34,505 bases of DNA from JBBQNY01 sp038255255 (GCA_038255255.1 JBBSLL010000031.1:1-34505), one strand, 5' to 3'; counted from the first letter of the stretch, positions 1-8,423 are shown. Translations and numbers: made by a program. Notes: a model not told the origin generated them from the sequence alone.

Positions 1-2577
1 CGCGATCCGGACTTCGCCTTTGTCGACCGGGAGATCCACACCGACGGCCAGCGGAAGTGCAGCTCCCGGGGGTTTATCGAGTGGCGCGGGAAGCGTCAAT
101 GCAATGCCGCGCAGCGACGATTCGATCTCGAGGCGTTGCAGGCGCTGCCGGTTCTGCTGCGCATGGCCGATGGAAACGCGAACGTCGAAGTCGCTGCGGC
201 CCTCGAAGCGCGCAGCCAGGGGCGCGAGCTGCGGAACGCGCGCGAGCAGCGATTGCGCGCGCAGGTCGCCCCGCAACCGTGCTTCGAATTCGTGGCGATC
301 GCGGTCCAGTACCTGCTGGCCGCTGCGCAGGTCGAGAAGCGCGGGATCACCGTCGAACCGCACCGTCCAGTCCTTCGCGATGAAGCTGCGGCGATCGAAC
401 TGCACGGTTCCACTCGCATCGTCGAGCTTGATATCCCACTTGGCATCCGCGATATCCGCGTCGACCATGACGACGCTGCCCTGCACGGTGCTCTCGCCCA
501 GCGACTTCTTCAGGGGGATGTGCAGGTCGATCGCCAGCTCGCCCTTGCCGTCGATGGTGAGACCCTCGATGGCCGGGCCCACCTTGTCCCGCACCGGCGA
601 CGCGCGCAAGTAGTCGAGCATGGCGTTAGCCGGTCCGTGGCCCGTCGCCTGGATGTCGAGTACAGGCTGGCGGAGCCGCTCGATATCCGCGCTGCCGGAC
701 GTCACTTCGAGCCCGGCGGTGCGGGCGCGGTGAATATCGACGTGCATGCTGCTGCCCACGAACGCGATGTCCGCTGAAGAGATCATTGCTGTTGGCCAGT
801 CCGGCCGAAAGGCAAGCTCTGCATCCGCCACTTCGGCGCGCACCTCGAACCGGCCTTCGCCGTGCCTGAAGGGCCAGGCGTCGAGGTCGCCGTGCAGCAC
901 GAAGCGAGCACCCCGGGCCTCGCCGCTGCGCAGGGATTCGTCCAGCCATTGCACCGTCTTTGGCGGCATCCGGGTGCGCGGCCAATAGTTGCGGAGGTCC
1001 TCCACCGCCAAGCGATCAACTCCGAGCGCGAAGTCGACGAATGGCTTCTGCCCCTGCTTCTCGAACTCCAGCGCAAAGCGACCCGCCACGGTTGCCGAAT
1101 CAATGACGAGTTCCAGCGCCGCGCCTTCAATCCGCGCGCCCTCTGCTGAAGGCATCACTCCGATCACGCCGCCGCGCCACTCGATGTCGAATGGCCTGGG
1201 GAAGTCGCCCGAGGTCACGACCATGCGCGACTGTTCGAGCGGGGTGATGAGAACTGCCGAAGCATCACCGCTCAACCTCACATCGAGACCAGCGAGGCCG
1301 GGCGTGCCCCCATGCGCGTTCCAGCCAACGTCGAGCACATTCCCGCCGACGTGGCGCCACTGTTCCCCGTGCCGCTCGGCAACGAAGTCGACCAGCGTGC
1401 CTCGAAGTCCCGCTGCCTGTACCCACTCGCGCTGCGACGCGGACAGCTGCGGCGCGAGTGCAATCAGTGGCAACCAGTTCGCGAGCTCGAGCCGCGGCGT
1501 CGAGACCACCTGTTGCCCGTCGCGGCCGCGGACGCGCAGCGTATCGCCGTGCGCGCGCCGCGCATCGAGCTGCCATCCATCAGCTTTCGACTGTTGCCAC
1601 GCCAACCGCCAGCGCGTCGCAGAAGGGTCGACCTGCTTCGGTTGGCGCGTGGCCGTGCGCGCCGCTGGCACACCACGCATGCCGACATCGGCACGCACGC
1701 GGCGCGAGTCTGCCGTCCAGTCGAACCAGGCTTCGAGATCGATTTCGCCGGGCCACGCCGCGGAGGCAACGGCGCGGCGGGGTTGCCAGCTGCTCAGCGC
1801 CAACTGTTTGCCCGCGGCGTAGCAGCGCCCTTCGCGCCATTCCCGGTCGGAGCGGCAGGCGACCCGGACCTGCTGCGCGCCTTCGCGTGCGCGCCCATGC
1901 GCGCCGAACCGCCTGCCCAGCCAGTCGTTTTCGATGCGGGCATGGACGCGGTCGAAGTGCCAGCGCGAACCGCTTGCGCGATCGAACACATCGACAGTCG
2001 CCTCGCTCAGGCTCACGCGTCCCACGTCGAGCAGCACATTGCCGTCGGCGGAGACCTGCTGTCCGTCGAAACCGCGCAGGCGCCACCGGCCGGCATCGTC
2101 GCGCTCGACCGAAAGTCGCGGCGCCACGACGCGGAACTCCGTCCAGGGAGACCCTGGCCGGGTCCATGCGTAGATATGCACCGCGAACTCCGCCCGCGCG
2201 AGCTTGAGTGGCGGCGTGCGCCGGGTTGGATCGTCGATCTCGAGGTCGCGCAGTTGCAGGAGTGGGCCGCCACGACGCCAGACGGCGTCGAACTCTCCGA
2301 AGCGAACAGGGCGCTTGAGCTCGCGCGCCAGAATCGTGCGCACCCATTCGGGATTCGCATCGAGCAACGGCACCAGCCACCAGCCTGCGACCTGCAACGC
2401 AAGCGCGCCGAGCAGGGCCAGGCCAACGAACCAGGTCAACACCGCGGGCAATCGATGCCAGGGCCTGCGGTGCGCCGATCCGTGCACGAGCGTGACCGGC
2501 TCGTGCAGTGCGGGGCGCTCCTCTGGACTGGGCTCCACCGTGCCCGGCGAGTCTGGAATCGGACCCTTGCCCGTCAT
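1..2577 (-). CDS. yhdP: YhdP family AsmA-like envelope protein, 3' end outside window
   Basis: The minus frame is open from an ATG at 2577 to position 1, giving 859 residues with no stop, so the C-terminal part lies beyond the window. The N-terminus is cytoplasmic and Pro-rich, followed by one membrane anchor at about residues 45-65 (hydrophobic run after WHRLP, ending GWWLVP). The long remainder is the beta-rich repeat type of the YhdP/TamB/AsmA superfamily (TIGR02099/DUF3971). The family forms a periplasmic bridge that moves phospholipid toward the outer membrane in E. coli. The gene begins 9 bp after the rng stop, as in the E. coli maf-rng-yhdP order, so it is probably co-transcribed. Full-length homologues have about 1270 residues, so roughly two thirds is visible. 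The assignment rests on the N-terminal architecture and the rng neighbour; no catalytic motif is expected. Confidence 0.85.
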   Translation of the reverse strand, partial: MTGKGPIPDSPGTVEPSPEERPALHEPVTLVHGSAHRRPWHRLPAVLTWFVGLALLGALALQVAGWWLVPLLDANPEWVRTILARELKRPVRFGEFDAVWRRGGPLLQLRDLEIDDPTRRTPPLKLARAEFAVHIYAWTRPGSPWTEFRVVAPRLSVERDDAGRWRLRGFDGQQVSADGNVLLDVGRVSLSEATVDVFDRASGSRWHFDRVHARIENDWLGRRFGAHGRAREGAQQVRVACRSDREWREGRCYAAGKQLALSSWQPRRAVASAAWPGEIDLEAWFDWTADSRRVRADVGMRGVPAARTATRQPKQVDPSATRWRLAWQQSKADGWQLDARRAHGDTLRVRGRDGQQVVSTPRLELANWLPLIALAPQLSASQREWVQAAGLRGTLVDFVAERHGEQWRHVGGNVLDVGWNAHGGTPGLAGLDVRLSGDASAVLITPLEQSRMVVTSGDFPRPFDIEWRGGVIGVMPSAEGARIEGAALELVIDSATVAGRFALEFEKQGQKPFVDFALGVDRLAVEDLRNYWPRTRMPPKTVQWLDESLRSGEARGARFVLHGDLDAWPFRHGEGRFEVRAEVADAELAFRPDWPTAMISSADIAFVGSSMHVDIHRARTAGLEVTSGSADIERLRQPVLDIQATGHGPANAMLDYLRASPVRDKVGPAIEGLTIDGKGELAIDLHIPLKKSLGESTVQGSVVMVDADIADAKWDIKLDDASGTVQFDRRSFIAKDWTVRFDGDPALLDLRSGQQVLDRDRHEFEARLRGDLRAQSLLARVPQLAPLAARFEGRSDFDVRVSIGHAQQNRQRLQRLEIESSLRGIALTLPAPLDKPPGAALPLAVGVDLPVDKGEVRIA

Positions 2578-2586
2578 GCCCGCGCG

Positions 2587-4173
2587 CTACAACAGCACAA
2601 CGTCGAATTGCTCCTGAGCGTATTGCTCCTCGGGCTGCAGGCGGATGGTCTTGCCGATGAACTCCTCAAGCTCCGCCACGGTGCCCGACTCTTCGTCGAG
2701 GATACGGTTGACGACCTGCGGGGCTGCGAGCACCAGCAGCTTCGCGGATTCGAACTGGCGCACCGCACGGGTGATCTCGCGGAAAATCTCGTAGCAGATC
2801 GTCTCCGTGGTCTTGAGGTTGCCGCGCCCGGAACACGACGCGCAGGGCTCGCACAACTGGCGTTCGAGGCTCTCGGTGGTGCGTTTGCGCGTCATCTCCA
2901 CGAGGCCCAGCGGCGAGAAGTCGTACACGGTGGACTTGGCGTGATCCCGGCTCATCGCCTTTTCCAGCGTGCGCAATACCTGCCGCTTGTGCTCGGCATC
3001 CTGCATGTCGATGAAGTCGATGATGATGATGCCGCCCAGATTGCGCAGGCGAAGCTGACGCGCGGCCGACTGGGCCGCTTCGAGGTTGGTGCGGTACACC
3101 GTTTCCTCGAGGTTTCGCGATCCGATGAAGCCGCCGGTGTTGACGTCGATCGTGGTCATCGCCTCGGTCTGGTCGATGACGAGGTAGCCGCCCGACTTGA
3201 GCGGCACCTGCTTCTGCAGCGCTCGCTGGATCTCGTCCTCCACGCCGTAAAGGTCGAACAGCGGGCGCGCACCGGGATAGTGCTCGATCGACTCCGCAAG
3301 CTCAGGCATGAACTGGCGCGCGAAATGCTGCGTGCGTTCAAACGACTCGCGCGAATCGACGCGGACTTTCTCGACACCCGCGCGCATCAGGTCGCGCACT
3401 GCACGCAGCGGCAGGGACAGATCCTCGTAGATGCGCTCGCCGACACGTGCCGTATCCATGCCCTTTTCGATGGCGTCCCACAGTTTGCGCAGGTACGCGA
3501 CGTCCTCGGTGAGGGCTTCGGCAGGCTGTCCCTCGGCGTTGGTGCGTACGATGTATCCGAACCCCGGATCCCCTTCCTGCAGCGGGGTCATGATTTCCCG
3601 CAGGCGGGCGCGTTCGGCGTCGTCCTCGATGCGCGTGGACACCCCGAGCATGCGCGCGGTCGGCATCAACACGAGGTACCTCGACGGCACTGACAGATGC
3701 GTGGTCAGCCGTGCCCCCTTGGTGCCGATGGGATCCTTGATGACCTGGACGACGATTTCCTGGCCTTCCCGCAGCAGCTCGACAATCGGGGGTACGCCGC
3801 TGGTGCCGTTGCCGTGCGCGTAGGCGGGAGGGGTCGGCGCAGGCTCGCTGTGATTTCCGCCATTGCCCGCGGCCAGGACCGCCGGCGGCACCGGCATGAC
3901 GTCGATGCCTGCGGCGGGATCAACGCCGAGCACAGTCTCCGGCGCCTTGCGCAGGATGTCCGACGCATGCAGGAACGCAGCGCGGTCGAGCCCGACGTCG
4001 ACGAACGCCGCCTGCATGCCCGGCATCACCCGCACCACGCGACCCTTGTAGATGTTCCCGAAGTACCCGCGCTTGCGCGCACGCTCGATGTGTACTTCCT
4101 GCAGCATTCCGTTTTCGACGACGGCCACGCGGGTTTCGCGGGGCGTCACGTTGATCAGTATCTCCTCGCTCAC
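2587..4173 (-). CDS. rng: Ribonuclease G
   Basis: Endoribonuclease of the RNase E/G family, which matures the 16S rRNA 5' end and cleaves some mRNAs. The N-terminal S1 domain carries the family signature GNIYKGRV followed by GMQAAFVDVGL. The catalytic metal-binding aspartates are D343 (in TIDVNTGG) and D386 (in IIIIDFID), with the 43-residue spacing of RNase E D303/D346. The zinc-link cysteines C444 and C447 lie in CEPCASCSGRG. At 528 residues it is about 40 longer than E. coli RNase G. The extra length is a Pro/Gly/Ala-rich insertion at about residues 78-130 inside the S1 domain, before LREGQEIVVQV. The start overlaps the maf stop by 4 bp (ATGA), and yhdP follows after 9 bp, so the three are translationally linked. 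Confidence 0.96.
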   Translation of the reverse strand: MSEEILINVTPRETRVAVVENGMLQEVHIERARKRGYFGNIYKGRVVRVMPGMQAAFVDVGLDRAAFLHASDILRKAPETVLGVDPAAGIDVMPVPPAVLAAGNGGNHSEPAPTPPAYAHGNGTSGVPPIVELLREGQEIVVQVIKDPIGTKGARLTTHLSVPSRYLVLMPTARMLGVSTRIEDDAERARLREIMTPLQEGDPGFGYIVRTNAEGQPAEALTEDVAYLRKLWDAIEKGMDTARVGERIYEDLSLPLRAVRDLMRAGVEKVRVDSRESFERTQHFARQFMPELAESIEHYPGARPLFDLYGVEDEIQRALQKQVPLKSGGYLVIDQTEAMTTIDVNTGGFIGSRNLEETVYRTNLEAAQSAARQLRLRNLGGIIIIDFIDMQDAEHKRQVLRTLEKAMSRDHAKSTVYDFSPLGLVEMTRKRTTESLERQLCEPCASCSGRGNLKTTETICYEIFREITRAVRQFESAKLLVLAAPQVVNRILDEESGTVAELEEFIGKTIRLQPEEQYAQEQFDVVLL

Positions 4174-4784
4174 GGCGCATCACCTTCGCGGCGTTGGCTG
4201 GTCGCGACTTCGCCGGCGCGCAGATGCGGGTAGCGGGACAGCAACCGTGCCGTTTCGAACAGCGGCAAGCCCATCACGCCCGAGTAGCTGCCTTCGAGTC
4301 GCTCGATGAAAGCCGCGGCGCGGCCCTGGATGGCATAGGCGCCTGCCTTCCCAAGTGCTTCGCCGCTGGCGACGTAGGTGTCGATTTCCGCTTCGCCAAG
4401 CGTGGCGAATCGCACGAGGGAACGGCTGATCGCATGCTGTTCGTCGCCCGCCGTCAGCACCCACACAGACGTCATCACCTCGTGGTCGCGGCCGGAGAGC
4501 TCGCGCAGCATGGCCGCCGCCGATTGCGCATCGCCCGGCTTGCCGAACACGCGGTCGTCGAGCACGACTTCAGTGTCCGCGCCAATCACCACCGCATCAG
4601 GCACTGCCGCAATCTCCATCAATCCGGCTCCGGCCTTTTCGCGGGCGACCCGGCTCACGTAGGACTCCGGCGCTTCAGCGAGGCGACGGACTTCATGAAC
4701 GTCCACATCGACGACGGCGCAGGCGTACCCGAGTTGTTCGAGCAACTGGCGGCGTCGCGGCGATTGGGAAGCGAGATAAAGCAC
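4170..4784 (-). CDS. maf: Maf/YhdE nucleoside triphosphate pyrophosphatase (dTTP/UTP type)
   Basis: House-cleaning NTP pyrophosphatase of the Maf superfamily that hydrolyses noncanonical and pyrimidine NTPs (dTTP, UTP) to monophosphates. The 204 residues show the family motifs in order: LASQSPRRRQLL at the N-terminus (phosphate-binding SPRR), VIGADTEVVLDDRVFGKP in the middle, and KAGAYAIQG followed by GSYSGVMGLPLFET near the C-terminus. The last motif resembles the YhdE branch rather than YceF. The initiation codon is GTG at 4784 (MLYLASQ), preceded by a GTGGA-like ribosome site. The stop overlaps the rng start by 4 bp. An 80-bp gap separates it from rlmH upstream, so a separate promoter is possible. 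Confidence 0.93.
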   Translation of the reverse strand: MLYLASQSPRRRQLLEQLGYACAVVDVDVHEVRRLAEAPESYVSRVAREKAGAGLMEIAAVPDAVVIGADTEVVLDDRVFGKPGDAQSAAAMLRELSGRDHEVMTSVWVLTAGDEQHAISRSLVRFATLGEAEIDTYVASGEALGKAGAYAIQGRAAAFIERLEGSYSGVMGLPLFETARLLSRYPHLRAGEVATSQRREGDAP

Positions 4785-4864
4785 GGTTTTTTTCCACTTA
4801 TCAGCATGTGGCCGAGGCTAACACGCAGGTCGTTAACTCCCCCCGCTCTGCGCCAGGGGAAACC

Positions 4865-5332
4865 CTACTCGCGGTGGTAGGGGTGTCCCGAACGGATGCT
4901 GCACGCACGATAGAGTTGTTCGGCGACGAGCACGCGCGCAAGCCCATGGGGCAGTGTCAACTTGCTCAGGGACCATCTCTCGTCGGCGCGCGCCTCGACC
5001 GCCGGCGAGTGTCCGTCGGGCCCTCCGATCAGCAGTGCGATGTCACGCCAGGAGTGCTGCCATTCGCCGAGTCGCTGCGCGAGTTCCACACTTCGCCATT
5101 GCTGGCCGCGTTCGTCCAGGGCGACCACGCGTGCCCCTTTTGGAATCGCGGCCAGTACGCGCTCGCCCTCACGCTCGAGTGCACGCTCCGTGGTGCCGCC
5201 GGATCGGGAGCCCAACGCAATCTCGGTCAGTTCGAGCGTGAACTCCGGAGGCAGACGACGCGCATATTCCTCGTAGCCCTCTCGCACCCACGCTGGCTGG
5301 CGCGCGCCCACGGCGATCAGGCGGAAGTGCAT
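4865..5332 (-). CDS. rlmH: 23S rRNA (pseudouridine-1915 N3) methyltransferase RlmH
   Basis: SPOUT-class methyltransferase that adds a methyl group to N3 of pseudouridine 1915 in helix 69 of assembled 70S ribosomes, using S-adenosylmethionine. The 155-residue product is exactly the E. coli RlmH (YbeA) length. Family motifs are the N-terminal LIAVG, VVALDERGQQWRS, the knot segment LLIGGPDGHS, and the C-terminal SLSKLTLPHGLARVLVAEQLYRA ending in GHPYHRE. It follows rsfS by 18 bp in the same direction, the near-universal rsfS-rlmH pair of ribosome maturation genes. Confidence 0.97.
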   Translation of the reverse strand: MHFRLIAVGARQPAWVREGYEEYARRLPPEFTLELTEIALGSRSGGTTERALEREGERVLAAIPKGARVVALDERGQQWRSVELAQRLGEWQHSWRDIALLIGGPDGHSPAVEARADERWSLSKLTLPHGLARVLVAEQLYRACSIRSGHPYHRE

Positions 5333-5350
5333 GCCCGGCGCTCCGGTGGC

Positions 5351-5872
5351 TCAGTGCTGCAGTGCGACCCTTGCCTCGGCGCCGACGTCGTCGACGTCGC
5401 CGACCAGCCATAGCCGCTCGAGGCCATAGAACTCGCGGACGCGCGGCAGCATCACGTGCACCACGATGTCCGCGAGGTCGACGAGCACCCACTCGCCTTC
5501 GCCCTCGCCTTCCACGCCGATCGGCGGGGAACCCGAGGCCTTCGATTGCTTGGCGACTTCGTCGGCGATCGATCGTACGTGGCGGGTCGATGTTCCGCTC
5601 ACCACGATGATGAGATCGGCGAAGGAAGCCTTCTCGCGGATGTCGATCTCAACGGCTTCGCGCCCCTTGAGGTCCTCGATCGCAGCCATGACGATGTCGC
5701 GGAGCTTTGCCACCTGCCTGGGAAGTTTTGCCGCTGGACCGCGCGACGCGGCCTCGGAGTCGGATTTCTTCAGGGACTCTTCGCGACTCAGCGCGGTGTC
5801 GCGCGAGCGCAGGTTGCGGCCGGCGTCGACAGGAATGGGGTCGAGCGGCGTTTTCGATGTGCGGTTATTCAA
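5351..5872 (-). CDS. rsfS: Ribosomal silencing factor RsfS with N-terminal extension
   Basis: RsfS (YbeB/Iojap) binds ribosomal protein uL14 and blocks 30S-50S joining when nutrients are scarce. The conserved domain covers about residues 55-170: REKASFADLIIVVSGTSTRHV, then the C-terminal WVLVDLADIVVHVMLPRVREFYGLERLW. The open frame begins at a TTG (5872). A perfect AGGAGG Shine-Dalgarno lies 11 bases upstream, at 5889-5884 on the minus strand, and no ATG or GTG lies between them, which favours this rare start. It adds about 50 charged residues (many Ser, Lys, Glu, Arg) absent from the roughly 105-residue E. coli protein. An internal ATG (MAAIEDLKG) would give a conventional length. The family call is firm, the start less so. 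Confidence 0.92.
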   Translation of the reverse strand: MNNRTSKTPLDPIPVDAGRNLRSRDTALSREESLKKSDSEAASRGPAAKLPRQVAKLRDIVMAAIEDLKGREAVEIDIREKASFADLIIVVSGTSTRHVRSIADEVAKQSKASGSPPIGVEGEGEGEWVLVDLADIVVHVMLPRVREFYGLERLWLVGDVDDVGAEARVALQH

Positions 5873-5883
5873 GGGCGGTGCGG

Positions 5884-5889
5884 CCTCCT
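5884..5889 (-). promoter_or_regulatory. Shine-Dalgarno supporting the TTG start of rsfS
   Basis: On the minus strand these bases read AGGAGG, the full anti-16S complement. The site is 11 nt upstream of the TTG at 5872, slightly longer than ideal. It is the main reason for accepting the extended RsfS N-terminus. Confidence 0.6.
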
Positions 5890-5903
5890 GGGATCGTGGC
5901 CCC

Positions 5904-5909
5904 AGTATA
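5904..5909 (-). promoter_or_regulatory. Candidate -10 element upstream of rsfS
   Basis: Minus-strand TATACT matches the sigma-70 -10 consensus at 5 of 6 bases and lies about 32 nt before the TTG start of rsfS. No good -35 hexamer is visible at 16-18 bp, so it would be a weak or activator-dependent promoter. Its place after the 312-bp gap fits an independent start for rsfS-rlmH and possibly the genes beyond. Confidence 0.35.
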
Positions 5910-6002
5910 GCCGCGGGCTTCGACGTGGCGCGGCGCCCGGGCTGGCCGTTCAGATGGGGTCGAACTGCTCATTCGAGGATTGCAGTCAGGTCGCGATGCG
6001 CC

Positions 6003-6068
6003 GGCAAGCGGTAGGCCACCACCTCCGGGTGAAGCCTCTTATCCTGCGGTGGTGGCCTACCGCTTGCC
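6003..6068. repeat. Long perfect inverted repeat with GTAG heads
   Basis: The arms 6003-6023 and 6048-6068 are perfectly complementary over 21 bp, around a 24-nt loop. GTAG occurs within the left arm (6011-6014), and its inverted copy CTAC within the right (6057-6060), followed inward by GCCACCACC. In RNA it would make a very stable hairpin between nadD and rsfS. It may act as an attenuator or RNase-protecting stem, or be a REP-type doublet. No U-tract follows on either strand, so a classical intrinsic terminator is not indicated. Confidence 0.8.
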
Positions 6069-6184
6069 TCTGGTTGCAGGCACTGCATCAAGTCGCGTTG
6101 GTGAGCTGGCCTAGAGAGACGAACGATCGAGGGGTCGACAGACTGTTGGGCGTTTGCAAGCGAACGGGAGATTCCGTCGCGGCG

Positions 6185-6823
6185 CTATTCGTAGATCCTG
6201 TGATCCTGGATGTACTCGAGGACGGAATCAGGCAGAAGCCAGCGCGGCGACCTGCCAGCCACCAGGTCGGCACGGATCCGGCTCGCGGAAATATCGAGCA
6301 GGGTCGTGGGGATCTGCAACACGCGGCCCGCCGGCGTCTCTGCAAGTTCCACCGCTGCCGTCGTCGAGCGTGCGGAAACCTGCTCCGCCACGCCGGCTGA
6401 GGTCTGCGCCGTCACGCCAGGCCGGCCGAGCACGCCGATGTGCGCGTACTCGAAAATCTCCTGCCAACGATTCCAGGTATCCAGCAGCGCGAACTGGTCC
6501 GTGCCGATCAGCAGTATCAGTGAGTGTTCGGGCCCGACTTCTTCCCGCATCTCCCGAAGCGTGTCGACTGTGAAGTTGGGGCCGACTCGAGAGAGTTCCC
6601 GGGCATCGACGCTCAAGCGATCCTGTCCGCGCAACGCGAGCTCCAGCATGGCGAGTCGCTGCGTGGGCGAGGCTATCGGCGCAACGCGATGGGGTGGCGT
6701 ACCGGTCGGCAACAACGCCACGGACGCATCCAGCAAGTGGGCGGCTTCCAGCGCCATTCGAAGGTGGCCATTGTGGACCGGGTCGAAACTTCCACCGAGC
6801 ACTGCAAGGGGCCTTGGATTCAT
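6185..6823 (-). CDS. nadD: Nicotinate-nucleotide adenylyltransferase
   Basis: NadD transfers AMP from ATP to nicotinate mononucleotide, giving deamido-NAD in NAD biosynthesis. The start is the ATG at 6823 (MNPRPLAVLGGSFDPVHNGH), which puts the nucleotidyltransferase motif GGSFDPVHNGH at residues 9-19. A longer open frame upstream only runs antigenically through holA in another frame. Other motifs are LLIGTDQFALLDTW in the middle and ISASRIRADL near the C-terminus (the SxxxR ATP-phosphate loop). The product has 212 residues, the family norm. The start overlaps the holA stop by 4 bp (ATGA), as in the conserved holA-nadD pair. Confidence 0.96.
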   Translation of the reverse strand: MNPRPLAVLGGSFDPVHNGHLRMALEAAHLLDASVALLPTGTPPHRVAPIASPTQRLAMLELALRGQDRLSVDARELSRVGPNFTVDTLREMREEVGPEHSLILLIGTDQFALLDTWNRWQEIFEYAHIGVLGRPGVTAQTSAGVAEQVSARSTTAAVELAETPAGRVLQIPTTLLDISASRIRADLVAGRSPRWLLPDSVLEYIQDHRIYE

Positions 6824-7896
6824 GCCGCGTCCATGGCCAGCGCGGCGGCCGAAGTAGGCACGCACACGCGCACCAGCCAGCGTTCCAGCTCGCGCATCGC
6901 GACGCCGACGCCGCGGCCCTTGGAGATCGCATCGATGCGGCCGAGTTCGGCCATGCGCGCTTCCCACACATCCGCATTGCCTCGCGCGAGCGCCGCGCGA
7001 AAACCGGCCTCGCGGCTTTGCCAGAGGCGCTCGCTGCGCAGTGCGCCATTCAATGGAGTTCCCGCCGCCACCGATTGCGCGACACGTAACAGGGTTCCGA
7101 ACTGGTAAGCCAGCCCGCCAATCAGTTCTGCGGCGTGCTGGCCCTCGGCAGCGAGCCCGGCGAGCATGCGCAGTGCACGAGTACCCTCGCCCGCCAGCGC
7201 AGCATCGGCAAGCCCGAACACTTCGAACCGCGCGTGGTCGGCGACGAGTTCATCGAGCGTGACGGCATCGATGCGCAGAATGCCCGGGTTGGGTTCCCCC
7301 ACCCGGGCCGCGCGTTCCGCGGCGAGCAAGGCCAGCTTGGAGATTTCCTGCGCTGCGGCGAGCAGGTTGCCCTCGATGCGCGCCACCAGCATCTGGCAGG
7401 CGTCAAAATCCAGCCGCAGTTTGTGCGCCGCCGCGCGCTCGCGCACCCACGCAGGCAGCTGCCCGATCGGGAGGGGCCAGAGCGGCAACACCACGCCGAC
7501 GCGCTCGATCGCGGTGACCCACGCACCTTCATGTTTGCGACTCCACTCGGTGGTCGAGACCAGCAACAGGGTGTCCGGCGGCGGCAGCGTGCACCATTCG
7601 ACGATCGCGGCCGATCCCTCTTTTCCGGGTCTCCCGGTCGGAAGCCGCAACTCGATGATGCGCCGCTGCGCGAACAGCGACAGGCTCGCGCCGTGCCTGG
7701 CGAGTTCGTTCCAGTCGAAGTTGCCTGCCGAGGCATCGAGGATTTCGCGTTCGTCGAAACCGAGGGCCCGTGCCCGCGCACGCACCGCGTCCGTGGCCTC
7801 GATTGCGAACAGGGGTTCTGCGCCCGCGATGAGATACACCGGCGCGAGCGCGTTGCCGCCAAGGTGCGCCGCCAGTTGCTCGGGCCTCATCGCCAT
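6820..7896 (-). CDS. holA: DNA polymerase III subunit delta
   Basis: HolA is the clamp-loader delta subunit that opens the beta sliding clamp. The 358-residue protein begins MAMRPEQLAAHL; a second ATG two codons in is equally possible. The N-terminal half has the AAA+-like delta fold with PVYLIAGAEPLF, LSLFAQRRIIELRLP and the DTLLLVSTTEW strand. The C-terminal alpha-helical collar includes RIEGNLLAAAQEISKLALL and GLADAALAGEGTRALRML. It starts 5 bp after the lptE stop and overlaps nadD, giving the standard leuS-lptE-holA-nadD order. Identification rests on full-length character, length and context. Confidence 0.95.
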   Translation of the reverse strand: MAMRPEQLAAHLGGNALAPVYLIAGAEPLFAIEATDAVRARARALGFDEREILDASAGNFDWNELARHGASLSLFAQRRIIELRLPTGRPGKEGSAAIVEWCTLPPPDTLLLVSTTEWSRKHEGAWVTAIERVGVVLPLWPLPIGQLPAWVRERAAAHKLRLDFDACQMLVARIEGNLLAAAQEISKLALLAAERAARVGEPNPGILRIDAVTLDELVADHARFEVFGLADAALAGEGTRALRMLAGLAAEGQHAAELIGGLAYQFGTLLRVAQSVAAGTPLNGALRSERLWQSREAGFRAALARGNADVWEARMAELGRIDAISKGRGVGVAMRELERWLVRVCVPTSAAALAMDAA

Positions 7897-7902
7897 CGAC
7901 GC

Positions 7903-8397
7903 TCAGCCGATCAGCGCGATCCGACGCAGGATCTCGCGGACCATCTCGCGCTGCAGTTCCTTGCGCAGCAACTCCTCCTCCGCCGCAGCGCCCAGCGCCT
8001 GCGTCTCGTCGTAGGCGAAGTCACGATCCAGCTCCAGCACGGTTCGTGGCAGCAACTCGCTGCCATCGGCCGCCAGCACCTGAACTTCCACGCGATAACG
8101 CACCACGTATTCGGTGACGCGCGCCGCGTCGCCGATGCTCTGCACCTGGGTCGCCAGTGCGTTGACCGGGATCAGGACGCGGGGGGTTCCAGCGCGGCGG
8201 GTGATCGTCGCACCCGAGCGCTCGAGCGCGGCGGCGAGGTCGCGTTCCAGCGGCGAAAAGGGGTCGGCGACGTCCAGCCGGAGCGTGCGCAAACCCGGCG
8301 GCAGGTCATGGTCCCCGCGCAGCTGGAATCCGCAGCCCGTCAGCACCAGTGCTGCGATGAGAAACGAAGCGACACGCAAACAGAGGTTGAGCTTCAT
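7903..8397 (-). CDS. lptE: LPS-assembly lipoprotein LptE
   Basis: LptE is the outer-membrane lipoprotein that plugs the LptD barrel and helps insert lipopolysaccharide. The 164-residue precursor starts at the ATG at 8397 with MKLNLCLRV, a hydrophobic core and the lipobox LTGC, so C22 is the predicted lipidated residue. The mature N-terminus GFQLRGDHDLP is the hallmark of the family. The C-terminal half ends in the helix ELLRKELQREMVREILRRI. The open frame extends upstream through the intergenic hairpins to 8829, but the lipoprotein signal fixes this start. It lies between leuS and holA as in E. coli. Confidence 0.95.
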   Translation of the reverse strand: MKLNLCLRVASFLIAALVLTGCGFQLRGDHDLPPGLRTLRLDVADPFSPLERDLAAALERSGATITRRAGTPRVLIPVNALATQVQSIGDAARVTEYVVRYRVEVQVLAADGSELLPRTVLELDRDFAYDETQALGAAAEEELLRKELQREMVREILRRIALIG

Positions 8398-8423
8398 CAA
8401 AGGTCCGGAAGTTCGAGGTAGCG

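Larger units (their letters stand above)
5873..6184. other. Intergenic region between nadD and rsfS
   Basis: A 312-bp stretch without a convincing gene, the longest gap in the window. It holds the candidate rsfS ribosome site and -10 element at its left end and the 21-bp inverted repeat at 6003-6068. The remaining DNA shows no tRNA-like fold or T-rich terminator. The plus-strand frames that cross it run antisense through rsfS and nadD. Confidence 0.6.

Noticed and set aside
1312..3693. A 793-codon open frame on the plus strand, antisense to yhdP and rng.
   Set aside because: It is the codon-aligned mirror of the real minus-strand genes in GC-rich DNA. The product is Arg/His/Ala-rich without any domain, and it crosses two genes with clear family motifs.
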